Of a DNA stretch of 31,806 bases, positions 1 to 8,499 are shown piece after piece. This DNA comes from Penium margaritaceum (taxonomy: Eukaryota > Streptophyta > Zygnematophyceae > Desmidiales > Peniaceae). The notes under the pieces were generated by a model that ran no database searches, was not told where the DNA came from, and saw only the letters and a program-made list of their open reading frames with translations. Location: contig SZWC01003606.1 in NCBI GenBank assembly GCA_023375785.1, positions 20,893 to 52,698 of the forward strand, in the 5' to 3' direction. Both the position numbers and the translations under genes were made by a program. Position 1 is the stretch's first letter; each line of letters opens with the position of its first letter.

Positions 1-383
1 GGAACCGAAAACGGAACTTCTGGAAGCAAGCCGAGAGCGCGGCAGAATGCCAAGACAAGCGCTGCTCCTTGCAGCCGGCAGTATGCGGGGAGCAGTTGAA
101 TGCGTCATTGAGGGGGTCGGGGGCTGCCACAGCTAGACCGCCGCCTGTAGCTGCCAAAGAGTCCACCCATGCGCATAGCGTACAGAGACGTGGGCGACAG
201 ACGGAGTCCCCTTAGTTCTCCTCGAACCTGTTGCAGGCGGAGGTGGAGCTCCCCTTCACCTCCACTGCTGGGCTAAACGCGGGAGCGACGGTTGTGAGAA
301 CGGCCGCGTTCGTTTGGAGAGAGAACGAGAGACGGCGGAGAGACGGGAGACGGGCCAAGGCAGCAGCGGTCAACCCTAGCTGA
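1..383. other. GC-rich DNA, no gene recognised
   Basis: No credible coding region is visible here; the short open frames lack any recognisable domain. The only local structure noted is a small inverted repeat, GGAGGTG at 239-245 and CACCTCC at 257-263. The segment ends at the left boundary of a MITE. Confidence 0.4.
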
Positions 384-650
384 GGGTATGTTTGGGAGAG
401 GTCGCATAAGGCTGCGATCCGCAGTCTCAGTGCGAATCGCAGGTGTGTGCGCAACCGTCGTTGAGCCTGGCTGTTTGGATGTCACTGCGGCCATCGACGT
501 CGAGCCACTGGCCAGTCATCCGCATCCTCCTGGCGGTCGCACTGCCGCGAGTCAATGCGTTCCGCGGAGGTTGGACCACGGTCAACCAAATGCGTCCATC
601 AGCATAGGACTGCGGATCGCAATCTTATGCGACCTCTCCCAAACATACCC
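384..650. mobile_element. Tourist/PIF-Harbinger-like MITE, 267 bp
   Basis: Long terminal inverted repeats are directly visible: 383-426 and the reverse complement of 608-651 match at 42 of 44 positions. The termini begin GGGTATGTTTGGGAG, which resembles the GGG-N-C/A-TGTTTGG ends of plant PIF/Harbinger (Tourist) elements. The trinucleotide TGA flanks both sides (381-383 and 651-653), consistent with the 3-bp target duplication of this superfamily, although the usual target is TTA/TAA. No transposase is encoded, so it would be a non-autonomous element mobilised in trans. The high similarity of the arms suggests either a fairly recent insertion or arms kept alike by gene conversion. The family assignment rests on terminal sequence and duplication length only; a hAT-like origin is less likely because no 8-bp duplication is seen. 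Confidence 0.75.
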
Positions 651-737
651 TGATGTGTCTCGACCTCACCCACCGCGGACGGCCAGCCACGGCGGCTAAG
701 GATAGGCTCACTTGGTGGGGAGTAACTTGGACACTGC

Positions 738-989
738 CTACTGACTACTGGGATGGTCTACTTCGGACTGACCTACGACTTCATGTAATTTCTGGAGTGT
801 CTTCTGTGAGGACAGCATTGGGGTGAAGGGGCAGTAGACTGTAGTAGGTAGTCGCACGTCGTAGCAGGCCAGGGTGCTCAGGTCCACGAAGCCACTTTGC
901 CATGCGGATGGATCCAATGATGACGGGTTGATGATGATGGAAGGCGGTGACGTGGGATTGGTGGTACGGACTTGCTTGTCTGCAGTCAT
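738..989 (-). CDS. Hypothetical short ORF, unrecognised
   Basis: An 83-codon open frame begins at an ATG and has a fairly protein-like composition (Ser/Pro/Thr-rich N-terminal third, then a mixed hydrophobic stretch), unlike the arginine- and proline-rich shadows around it. I recognise no domain. It could be a fragment of a decayed transposable-element protein or an exon, or chance. No partner gene is adjacent. Confidence 0.2.
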   Translation of the reverse strand: MTADKQVRTTNPTSPPSIIINPSSLDPSAWQSGFVDLSTLACYDVRLPTTVYCPFTPMLSSQKTLQKLHEVVGQSEVDHPSSQ

Positions 990-1139
990 GGTCGGGATAT
1001 CAACAACCTATCGCAGAGGACGATTGGCCGCATACGACTGTCGAAGCCACGGCATCACATGCCGTCCGCGCATGTGGCATCGGTGGGCTCATGCAGTGAT
1101 CTCCGATCCATCAATCTTTCGGCGGATGTTTTCGAAAGA

Positions 1140-1560
1140 CGGGTTTGACTGTTGACTAGTGTCATCCGTATCTTGCCCCATTGCACCTCGTAACCTGAGG
1201 CCTCTCAAATTGATTGAAACGAAGACCGCAAGGTGGATATGTTTACGGTTCATATGTCAAACCAGCTTCTGATAGTTCTTATCGATTCAATGGACGAGGT
1301 CTTGTTTGGCGCATGTTCAAGGCGACTGCCGACTGCACCCGACACGGTTCATACCTGTGTACTTCGAACTTGTGGAGGACGGAAAGGGGATGATAGCCTT
1401 AGATATCCACAATTCGAATGTTGGAACAGGTATCTCCAGCCACAAAATGTATGAAAACAGAAGTATCCAGCTCAACACAAATAAGAAAGGTGATGTCCGT
1501 TCATCTAAGAATATGAAACAATGTAATCAGGCTGAAGCTTCTGCTGCTGCTTCTGCTACT
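1140..1560. other. No gene recognised
   Basis: Mixed-composition DNA with only short overlapping open frames in competing phases and no recognisable domain, RNA gene or repeat. The right edge (1536-1575) is a short run of GCT/TCT triplets that continues into the glutamine-rich end of the minus-strand ORF that follows. Confidence 0.3.
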
Positions 1561-1567
1561 GTTGAAG

Positions 1568-1813
1568 CTATTTCTGCGGCTGGACTGTGTCCCGAACTAA
1601 CTTGAATAGATCCGCTATCTGTTTGGCCTTCTGCTCAGACTGCTGCGTCTGCTGCTCACGCAGCTCGCGCGGGCCACGTGCCAGTGAGGTGGGACTAGAG
1701 GGGGATGTGTTCCGCGTCGTGCTTGCTGTGGCGCCAGCCATGTCGGAGGCGGCAACGCCAGCGTCCATGGTGAAGTTGGCATTGCTAACTCTAGCAGGTG
1801 TGTCCTTTGACAT
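1568..1813 (-). CDS. Hypothetical Gln/Ser-rich ORF, possibly a Gag N-terminus
   Basis: An 81-codon frame starts with ATG at 1813. It has a low-complexity Ala/Ser/Thr/Pro first half and a charged Gln/Glu/Lys second half (about residues 50-75) that would form a short amphipathic or coiled-coil helix. Past the stop the same frame stays glutamine-rich for another 15-20 codons interrupted by stops, suggesting a longer decayed protein. Such low-complexity-plus-helix N-termini are common in plant Ty3/Gypsy Gag proteins, but no capsid or zinc-knuckle sequence follows, so the assignment is only a guess. Confidence 0.25.
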   Translation of the reverse strand: MSKDTPARVSNANFTMDAGVAASDMAGATASTTRNTSPSSPTSLARGPRELREQQTQQSEQKAKQIADLFKLVRDTVQPQK

Positions 1814-1829
1814 GGTGAGTGGTAGCTGC

Positions 1830-2477
1830 TACCCTACTGCTCGTGGTATTCGATTTTAATTGTTTTTCTTGTCGCTGAAATTGTGTCAAAATTTCGTTCG
1901 ATGAATTCAAAAAGTTTCCTAAATAATTCAAATTCAATTTGAGTGAATTCAAGGTGCATGTAATGTTCGTTCAAAATTTTTTGCATAGCTTTCTTCACAT
2001 TGTTTGGATGAAGCAAGGAATGTTATTTCTTTGCAATCTTCTTTGGGTACGTAGGTGTGGTCTGCAGCAGGCACAAGTTGTATGGCTGTATGGTGTGCAT
2101 TAATGAAAAATCCTGCTTTGATTTCGAAAAGCCGTGTCAGCCTTCGTTGGACGTGGGAGTGGACAACGGAAGGGCACAAATTATGCCCATCCGCTGTCCA
2201 CGCAAGCCATCCATGCGAAGCGAAAAACCCACGCGACACGACATGCACGAACAGTCGTTGGTGGTCCTCGCTTTGCTTTCGTGGTACGGACGCGCTCGTC
2301 GAATTCTCGAGTTTCCGCGGAAATGATCATGTACCTCTCGTCGAATTCAAAGTAGCAATTTACTCCCAGTTCGTTCAATTAGGATTCCTAAAACAATGTT
2401 GAACCCAATATTTTCATCTAATTCATAGATTTCATAATTAGGCAAACCTAGTTCGTTGAATTCATTGAGCAGTAGGG
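1830..2477. mobile_element. Candidate small TIR-bounded insert, AT-rich
   Basis: The 13-mer TACCCTACTGCTC at 1830-1842 recurs as its exact reverse complement at 2465-2477, bounding about 648 bp that is clearly AT-richer than the GC-rich flanks. The abrupt composition change at both repeats supports an inserted segment. Flanking sequences (GTAGCTGC on the left, TCTCTGCC on the right) share only a partial match, so a target duplication is not demonstrated. The interior carries a decayed minus-strand reading frame. It could be a TIR DNA transposon derivative, or a chance inverted repeat around an AT-rich island. Confidence 0.35.
1836..2470 (-). pseudogene. Decayed minus-strand coding sequence, function unknown
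   Basis: Reading the minus strand from about 2470, one frame gives roughly 40 codons rich in Asn/Glu/Leu/Ile without stops (motif NELGLPNYEIYELDEN), then a shift near 2370 into a frame carrying FEFDERYMIISAETREFDER. A further segment around 2110-2020 and a last open frame at 1834-2016 (motif EFTQIEFELFRKLFEF) complete the run. The protein-like acidic/hydrophobic pattern continues across three frames, which suggests a frameshifted gene rather than noise. It spans almost exactly the interval between the two 13-bp inverted repeats. I recognise no domain and cannot exclude that the AT-rich composition creates the appearance of coding. Confidence 0.25.
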
Positions 2478-2502
2478 TATCTCTGCCGTTGGGTGGTCAA
2501 TG

Positions 2503-2651
2503 CTGTCGGAAAAAATTCGGCAGCATTTACCCGGCCCCAGTGGGCGTGGGATCAATGTTGGGGCCTTTTTCGGCCCGAGGACAGTCGATAAACCCCCCCA
2601 CACGCTGCCAAAAACATTTCGGCAGCAATTCCCCCGCCCTTGTGGGCGTGG
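2503..2651. repeat. Pair of palindromic direct repeats, 102-bp spacing
   Basis: Two copies of a unit of about 48 bp, at 2503-2550 and 2605-2651, share the core TTCGGCAGCA followed by a pyrimidine-rich tract and GTGGGCGTGG. Each copy begins with an imperfect palindrome of the form CTGCCGAA...TTCGGCAG. The 102-bp register is read from the GGCAGCA core (2519 and 2621). They could be remnants of a tandem array or subterminal repeats of a transposon. Confidence 0.5.
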
Positions 2652-2759
2652 TAAATCTGGGAGGTGTATTCTGTGTGTACCTGAACCCACCTCACCCAAC
2701 CCAGGAGCAGAGGGGATCCCAACCGGCAGGGGGAGGGGAATACCAAGAGAGACCAATGG

Positions 2760-3490
2760 CCGAATGGCGCTCTTGACAGTTGCTGTTGCTGCTACTGGTG
2801 CTGCAGTTGCAGCTCTCAACGACGGTGGTCTCAAGCCACCTGGGGGTCGGCTGATACACACGATGCTACTGCCGATGCTGAAGCTGCTGCAGCTTCCACA
2901 TCGTGACGGGTCTTCCCAAGGCCCATCGTTGCTGTTGCAGTTCGGCAGCCCTTGCTTACGTGTATGGTTGCTGCTGCACTTCACTGCTACAGCCACGCTA
3001 CAGGTGCTACCTGCTGCTGCAAATGTTGGCTGTTGCTGCCACTCGATGCTGCACTAAATATGGCGGGCAAGCACTCGTTGTTGCGTCTGCTGCCTGTTCC
3101 TCCAGGCGCTGGCTGCTACCCCCGCCTACTGCTGCACACCGCCTGTGCGGCAACCGTTGCTCTGTGTAGCTACCAGCACTGTTGCGGCTAAGCAGCTGCC
3201 ACTATGGCTGCTGCTCGTTGATGCAGCCGCCTCCTGCAGCCACCACATGCTGTTGCACATAGCAGGGTAGCCGACGCCGCGGCTGCCGTCCGCCACTAAA
3301 GTGGTAGGCTCTCGTTGCCGTCGCCGTCGCTCGCTGCTGCGCCTCGCTGTCGCTGTAGCTGCTGCTCTACGCAGCCGCCTCTGGAGTTGCTGCTTCTCGT
3401 GAATGCCACTATCACTACTGGCTTGCGCCGTAGTGGCCGCGGCTACGGCTTAGCGGGTCCCACCCCCTCTCTAGGACCTTGCTGTGCTTC
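2760..3490. repeat. CTG/GCN trinucleotide-rich low-complexity block
   Basis: More than 700 bp are dominated by degenerate CTG, GTT, GCT and GCC triplets, for example the runs around 2776-2815, 2995-3040 and 3355-3400. In any frame it translates to Ala, Leu, Cys or Val runs, or on the other strand to Gln/Ser, which explains the spurious open frames here. It looks like a degenerated trinucleotide expansion rather than a gene. Confidence 0.6.
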
Positions 3491-3499
3491 ACAAGTGCA

Positions 3500-4090
3500 G
3501 CACCACAAGCTTGGCTCATCGTGCTCTAATACCAAAACAGTAACAACCTGCCCCTTATCCCTCACGTGACTGTCTGCAACATGAGAGTGTGGTTATAATG
3601 CAACTAACGGAGCTCAAAACGGATGTGTGTGGAGGGTGGGATTGTCAGAAACGATTGAGGAGTCGAGTGGCAATCCAATGAGGTGGTACTCGCTAATGGA
3701 GTCTACCTGTTAGCCGGCGAGAGAGAGCTCGCCGGCATTCGCTAAAAAATAGGTCATGGGCAAACCCGCCGCATGTCACAGCCTGTCTACAAGCAGAGTT
3801 TTGACACACTCTGTGCCTGTCTAAACTAACACGAACTCACAAGCAAGACTATCGTAGGTCACCAAGGTATTGCAATTCACAAACAAACAACCACGATAGT
3901 GGATTGTCTTGAGGACAAATGTCAGCTCTCCAAGAGGGGAGTAGCAACGACGTGAGTATATCGTGATGCTGCTTGCCAGCTGCCGGACTCGCGTCTGCTC
4001 CCGGAGTCTCCCATACTCTCTGCCTCCTCAGGGATCTGCAAGGCAATGGACGTGAGCCGAGAGGACATAGTAAGGACAACAACAACACAG
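3500..4090. other. No gene; one perfect hairpin
   Basis: No recognisable coding sequence. A perfect 9-bp inverted repeat, GCCGGCGAG at 3713-3721 and CTCGCCGGC at 3728-3736 with a 6-nt loop, is the only strong structure. A weaker imperfect inverted pair surrounds 3847-3900 (ACTATCGTAGG and CCACGATAGT). Confidence 0.4.
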
Positions 4091-4099
4091 GATGAGGCA

Positions 4100-4823
4100 C
4101 ACGCTGGGCATCTGCCGGGTCCCGCTACCGCGGGGCGTGGTGGACGCCCAGGCAAGAAGAAAAACAATACCCAAACCCCCAAGCATGACTAGGGGGTTTG
4201 TTTGTTATTGGGTTGGGGGGGGGGGTTGCAAGATGCGGCGCACGAGTGATAGAAGAAAGGGCATCTCCCGGGCGTCACGACAGCGTGGCCCGGCAGATGC
4301 CCGGGCAAGTAAAAAAACAAAACCCAAACCCCCCCAGTTAAACTAGGGGGTTTGCTTGTTTTTAGGGGGGGTTGCGAAATACAATGCATGTGTGATAGAA
4401 GAAAGGGAATCTGCCGGGCCTAGCTACTGCGGGGCCCGACAGATGCTCGGGCAAGTAGAAAAGAAAACCCAAATCCCCCAGTTTAACCAGGGGGTTTCTT
4501 TGTTATTTGTTGGGGGGTTGCGAGATGTGGCGCACGAGTGATAGAAGAAAGGGAATCTGCCGGGCTTCGCGGTAGCGAGGCTCGGTAGGTGCCCGGGCAA
4601 GGAAAAATAGAAAACCTAAACCCCCCAGTTTAACTAGGGGGTTTGCTTGTTATTGGGGGGGGTTTGCGAAATGTGGCGCACGTGTGATAGAAGAAAGGGA
4701 ATCTTCTAGGCCCCGCTACCTCGGGGTCCGGCAGATGCCCGGGCAAGTACAAAACAAAACCCGAACCCCCCAATGTAACGAGGGGGTTTGTTAGTTATGG
4801 GCGGGGTTGCAAGATGCGGCGCA
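4100..4823. repeat. 146-bp tandem repeat array, about five copies
   Basis: The marker AGAAGAAAGG occurs at 4251, 4397, 4543 and 4689, giving exactly 146 bp between successive units. A diverged first unit starts near 4105, and the array ends with the conserved TTGCAAGATGCGGCGCA at 4807-4823. Each unit has the same plan. First comes a GC-rich hairpin whose arms read GCATCTGCCGGGC and its complement. Next is an A-rich linker, then a second dyad pairing AAACCCCCC with GGGGGTTT around a TAGTTTAACT-like centre. Then follow a G-run and a conserved GATGCGGCGCACGAGTGATAG segment. The short open frames across it are by-products of the repeat. This could be a satellite or minisatellite, or the internal repeat of a transposon; no known family was recognised. 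Confidence 0.85.
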
Positions 4824-5171
4824 TTCTGTCGCGAGTTTTGGAGTTCGCACTTGCGACCTCCAAAACTCGCAACAGGGTTACTTATGACATCGGCAATGCC
4901 AGTGTCAGCGTCGTCCACTTCGCCCTTGAAATCGGCGAAGTCCGACTTCGAGGGCGTTGGTACAGTTTTTTTTTTGGTTTTTTCTTTCCGTTTTGGCTTG
5001 CACAACGAAAAACATGGGCATTGCTGTTATGTCGTTTTCGACTATGGACAGCACAGGCTTTCCGGTTTTCATTGTGGACACCTTCGTCGGTTCGCTTTTG
5101 ACCATGGACACCGTGGATCTATCGACCGAAACAATGGACTCCGGAGTATTTACGCTAATACAAGTGTCCAA
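4790..5171 (-). pseudogene. Possible decayed coding fragment, lysine-rich then acidic
   Basis: The minus strand from 5171 is open for about 65 codons with Ser/Thr/Val/Lys-rich content, ending in a basic stretch (KTERKNQKK). After the ten-T homopolymer at about 4964-4974 the protein-like reading continues in a different frame with an acidic segment (SDFADFKGEVDDADTG) for another 40 codons. A single slip in the homopolymer would join the two. I recognise no family. Because the second part overlaps two strong DNA hairpins, chance coding is a real alternative. Confidence 0.2.
4827..4955. repeat. Hairpin cluster next to the satellite
   Basis: Arms at 4827-4843 and 4858-4874 (core GCGAGTTTTGGAG and CTCCAAAACTCGC) pair at 16 of 17 positions around a 14-nt loop. 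A second imperfect inverted repeat follows at about 4920-4955 (CGCCCTTGAAATCGG with CCGACTTCGAGGGCG, 13 of 15 paired). They lie directly after the last 146-bp unit. Confidence 0.6.
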
Positions 5172-5564
5172 TTTACAAATGAGATGTAGTCGGGGTTGTT
5201 AGGCTGCTCGTCGAGCTACGCGTGTAGAGTTGCGTTCTGAGTGGTCGGATCCAAAAGCTCTACCGAGGAATCAGGGGGCTTCGAATATCGACGGTGAAGA
5301 TGCAAGATGCATCTTTACAAATCTTGATGAATCTCAATGCGTTGAGAAGTCCACCAAAAGATCGTGACACTTCTGTTGATATTCCTCAAAAGTGTTTGAA
5401 GTTGTCAAAATGTACAAGGAAGGAAGGTTCGAGGGGTGAGGACAGGTGGCCGAATTCCCCTCTACGATTTAAGCGCAAATTGGGGTCTCGACACACGGTG
5501 GGCTATAAATGTAGTGACAAAAATGCCCACTCGGAGAGTTTAGGGGCTCATGTACGTCTTTTAC
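5160..5564 (-). repeat. Element 1, truncated 3' LTR
   Basis: From CAAGTGT at about 5160, this segment aligns with 12100-12508: shared blocks include ACAAATGAGATGTAGT near 5176, GAAGATGCAAGATGCATCTTTA near 5296 (with one mismatch in the partner) and CCCACTCGGAGAGTT near 5526. The terminus is degenerate, ending around GTACGTCTTTTAC. The first part of the LTR is missing at the left edge. A purine-rich minus-strand stretch just inside it (about 5565-5580) is a weak polypurine-tract candidate. Confidence 0.75.
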
Positions 5565-5599
5565 TTAAAACTTCCACCTTTTTCAGCCACGTCCCTGAG

Positions 5600-6850
5600 C
5601 GCTGAAAAATGTAGCCTAGTGACGAAAATGATACCCGTCAATCAAATCATCAATGTCGTGGAGGTTGTAGGGTTCCTAGCTGTTGTGCGTGGCATTGCAG
5701 CCGTGCCACATAACAAGATATTCCATCCTCTTGCCACATTGTCGATGGCCAAGGATGTCCTCAATGATGTAACATGTGCCTTAGTCCACTTGTACAAGAG
5801 GAGGGGGAGGCACATCCTTGCCGAAGAAGTTCTCGTTGGGGTCTCGGCGGTGCTTGAGCATGATGATGTGAAACACCGGATGAACTTGCATGGTGTCAGG
5901 GAGTTTGAGGCGCGCAACCACAGGAGTTTGAATGTGCTCAATGCCAAACGGTCCCAACCATCAGGGTTTTGTTTTTGAACAATCGGCTCCACAGAGTTTG
6001 ATGTTTGCCAAGCCGAGGAGAACTTTGTCGCCCGCGGCAAACACGTCTTCATTACGATGTTGGTTGGCTGCTCGCTTCATCACGTCTTGTATCTTCGCGA
6101 GCGTCTACCTTGTCTTGTCCCAAATGGTGAAGAGATCGCGGCGTTGGATATCCACCGCGGGAATGTTTCTCTTCTTGTGAATTCCAACTGGTATGGCGGG
6201 ATGTTTGCCATACACCTCTTTGAACAGAAATGCACCTGTTGTGGTGGACGTCGCCGAGTTCTATGTGAGTTCGGCGGTCGGCAATTCGGCTGCCCAAACC
6301 GACTTAGGTGGCTCGCATAATGTGCGGATAAGTTCTTTGAGCGTGTGATTGGTTCGCTCTACTTGGCTGTCGGTTTGAGGGTGGAACATGCTGGAAAAAT
6401 GATTCGACTATAGTAGCGAGTCATTAGTTCACGTTAAAAAAAACTGGTGAATTGACAGTCTCTATCGCTTGTGATGGTTCTCCGCACACCGTGTAGCCGT
6501 ATGATGTTGTTTAGAAACAACGGTGTTGTGCCTCCGACGGTGAAGGTGGTCATAGTGAGGATGAAGTGGGACATGTAGGAAAACCCTTCGACAACCACGA
6601 GGGTTGTGTCATGTCCTTGAGACGTGACCAGTAGTCCATTGCCGAAGTCCATGGAGATGCTGGTCCATGGTTCCATAGGAATGGGTAGTGGCTACAGAGG
6701 TTTGGGTGGATGCGTGCTCCAGGATTTTTGTAGCTCACATGTGTCACACCAGTAGCACTTTGCCAGCTTCTTCAATGTCTTCTCTCCAAAACGTCCACTC
6801 GGACCAATGCCGTGGCACTCCTCGAGCAAGACGCGGCGAATTATGTCATT
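5600..6850 (-). pseudogene. Element 1 integrase with chromodomain
   Basis: Integrase of a Ty3/Gypsy element, read from 6850 down. A degenerate zinc-binding domain (CHGIGPSGRFGEKTL ... CYWCDTCELQKS) lies at about 6835-6725. The catalytic core at 6676-6434 retains the first Asp in ISMDF and the second in SDRDCQF. The catalytic Glu is in FHPQTDSQVERTN near 6385. The C-terminal module continues through GDKVLLGLANIKL (about 6040) and VHPVFHIIMLK (about 5880). A chromodomain follows (YIIEDILGHRQ near 5760, YLVMWHG near 5715), where the conserved tryptophan codon of the NSWEP motif has become a stop. Another stop sits before the chromodomain and at least two frameshifts break the frame. In living relatives this protein inserts the cDNA and the chromodomain directs it to marked chromatin. 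Confidence 0.85.
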
Positions 6851-6859
6851 CTATGGTAT

Positions 6860-7653
6860 GACCACCTGGCGAGTGGATCATCGTCGCCAATAAGGTGCGT
6901 CGTGCTCGAATATGGCTTTATTGTATCCGCCTTGCTGGTCATAGCCATGTGTGAATAACTTCTGAAGATACGGATCTCAGTGCAGTTGAAGTGTTAACGC
7001 CTCAGCCATCAAATCTGGTCGGCGGCTGAGCAAATATGCTAGGCAGGTTTTTCTTGGCTGATACTCAATATTGTAGTCAAACCCGGATTGGAGAAAATCC
7101 ATCCATCGGTTTCAAAGTTGATTGAGGTTTGCCTGCGTGTTTAGATGTTTCTATACGTGATGGTCGATATGTACAACACATCGAAGGCATTCAAGAAAGT
7201 AGTGCCACGCCTTAAATGTGTGTTCAAATGCCAACATGTCCTTCTCATGCACGTCGTAGTTGAGTTCCAGTCCGCACAAATTTTGCGACATGTATGCAAT
7301 CGGTTGCTCTGTGTTGCCATGTTCTCGTAGGAGAACCGCACCAATGGCAAAGTTGGAGGCGTCTATAGCCATGGTATAGTCAATCGTTGGATCGGCCAAT
7401 TGTAGGGCTGGTACAGAGGTCAGAGCGTTATGCAAAACGGTGAACGCTTCTTGTTTGTTGTCTCTCCAACGCCAATATCTTTCTTTTTGAGTAAGGTCCA
7501 AGAGAGGTGCGAACACTCGGGCATAGTCCCGTATGAAACGTTGGTAGTAATTTGAGAAGTCAAGGAAGACTTGAACATCTCGGATGTTGGTCAGTGTCCG
7601 CCAATCAGCGATAACTGCCACTTTTTTGGATCCATGGTGATCCGTCCGCCGTT
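6860..7653 (-). pseudogene. Element 1 RT C-terminus and RNase H
   Basis: The longest surviving open piece of the element is 7151-7621. It carries the RT thumb/connection motif DVQVFLDFSNYYQRFI, followed by RNase H landmarks: a DASNFAIGAVL box with the catalytic Asp, PIAYMSQNL, and ELNYDVHEKDMLAFEH. The RNase H end (IDHHV, then ANLNQL) continues below 7151 after a stop. The frame upstream (NGGRITMDPKK) differs from the main frame by one base in the six-A run near 7625, a frameshift. It joins directly to the RT part at 9756 once the nested element is removed. The tail toward 6860 is the linker to integrase. Confidence 0.85.
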
Positions 7654-8445
7654 TGTGGTAGTGTGTGCTCTCTAGAGATTAAGTTTAGTGCGTGGAGAGC
7701 ACACGTGCAGCAGGAAGTTGGAATTGGAGAAGTATGGAAGCCAAAACTGGATGTAACAGGTTTCCAGGTTAATCACAATGAACAAAGCACAAGGTATTCA
7801 TACTGTTCAGCCGGCTGTTCCTAGCCCTTGTCTACCGCTTTCCTAGCTTGTTGTAGCTAGTTGCTTGTTCTTGAACTCAGTGCTCTACTTGTACCTGAAC
7901 TTGGTGCTCTACTTGCACCTAATGCCTAGTGTAAGAAATGTGCAGTCGTTGAGTGTCGAGATCGACAGTCTGTCCTCTCTCTCGGAGAGCCGTTGCGTGC
8001 GTCACACGTCATCGCGTATGCTTCCGGCGGTGAGTGTGGTTGTGTTGTTACGCACGCCACCAAAAGTACCGCTGTCGTGGTTGACCGCATCCGGTGTTGG
8101 AGGGCCCCTATCAAAGCAGTCACTCGGTGGATAGCATAACCGGTACGCTACTCGCCGAGACGAGGAAAAGCCACCCTTGCATGGCGTGTTCAGAACGCCA
8201 TGCAATGGTGGGAGAAAAATACACCCTTGGCGTGTGGAGCTCACACTTGCTCACTCGCTCCTCGCATCCTCACGTCCGCGCATCCTTGCATCCTTGCATC
8301 CTCGCATCAGCAAGTCGTCGCGGTCGAGCCGAACCTCCAACGGAATTCCGTCCGGAACTTTCGGGAAACGCAAAAACACCCAGAGTACCCTCGATACCCA
8401 GTGAGACCCAACGTAGGCCAGAAGTATATGGGGCACCTCCTTACA
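7654..8445 (-). repeat. Nested element, complete 3' LTR (792 bp)
   Basis: The stretch from about 7907 to 8445 aligns with 9213-9750 (538 against 538 bases), sharing blocks such as TTTGTCCTCTCTCTCGG-like sequence near 7970 and GGCGTGTTCAGAA near 8180. The first 250 bp have no partner because the other LTR is truncated. Internal features include a 10-bp inverted repeat (GTGTGCTCTC at 7663-7672, GAGAGCACAC at 7695-7704), a doubled unit GTGCTCTACTTG near 7881-7915, and short GCATCCTT iterations near 8279-8307. Confidence 0.85.
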
Positions 8446-8467
8446 TTCACCCCCCTCCCCCTGTCGG
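8446..8467 (-). promoter_or_regulatory. Polypurine tract of the nested element
   Basis: The plus strand reads a nearly pure C/T run with two C blocks (ACCCCCCTCCCCCTG) immediately inside the 3' LTR boundary; on the coding strand this is GGGGGAGGGGGG. Its position directly next to the LTR is that of the primer for plus-strand DNA synthesis. Confidence 0.8.
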
Positions 8468-8499
8468 AGGCGCAATGTCCCGGCGTGCCTTACATTATC

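Noticed and set aside
4213..4226. G-run as a telomeric or G-quadruplex tract
   Set aside because: A single homopolymer G run per unit, without the four spaced G-blocks or a telomere motif.
4200..4800. CRISPR-like array in the 146-bp repeats
   Set aside because: The units are repeated throughout their length with no unique spacers, and the context is eukaryotic.
5505..5520. TATAAAT in the LTR as a plus-strand promoter
   Set aside because: The element is transcribed on the minus strand, and the box is not conserved in the other LTR copies (CATAAAT or CATGAAT there).
5550..5978. 142-codon plus-strand ORF
   Set aside because: It is antisense to the integrase C-terminus and chromodomain of element 1, which carry clear family motifs.
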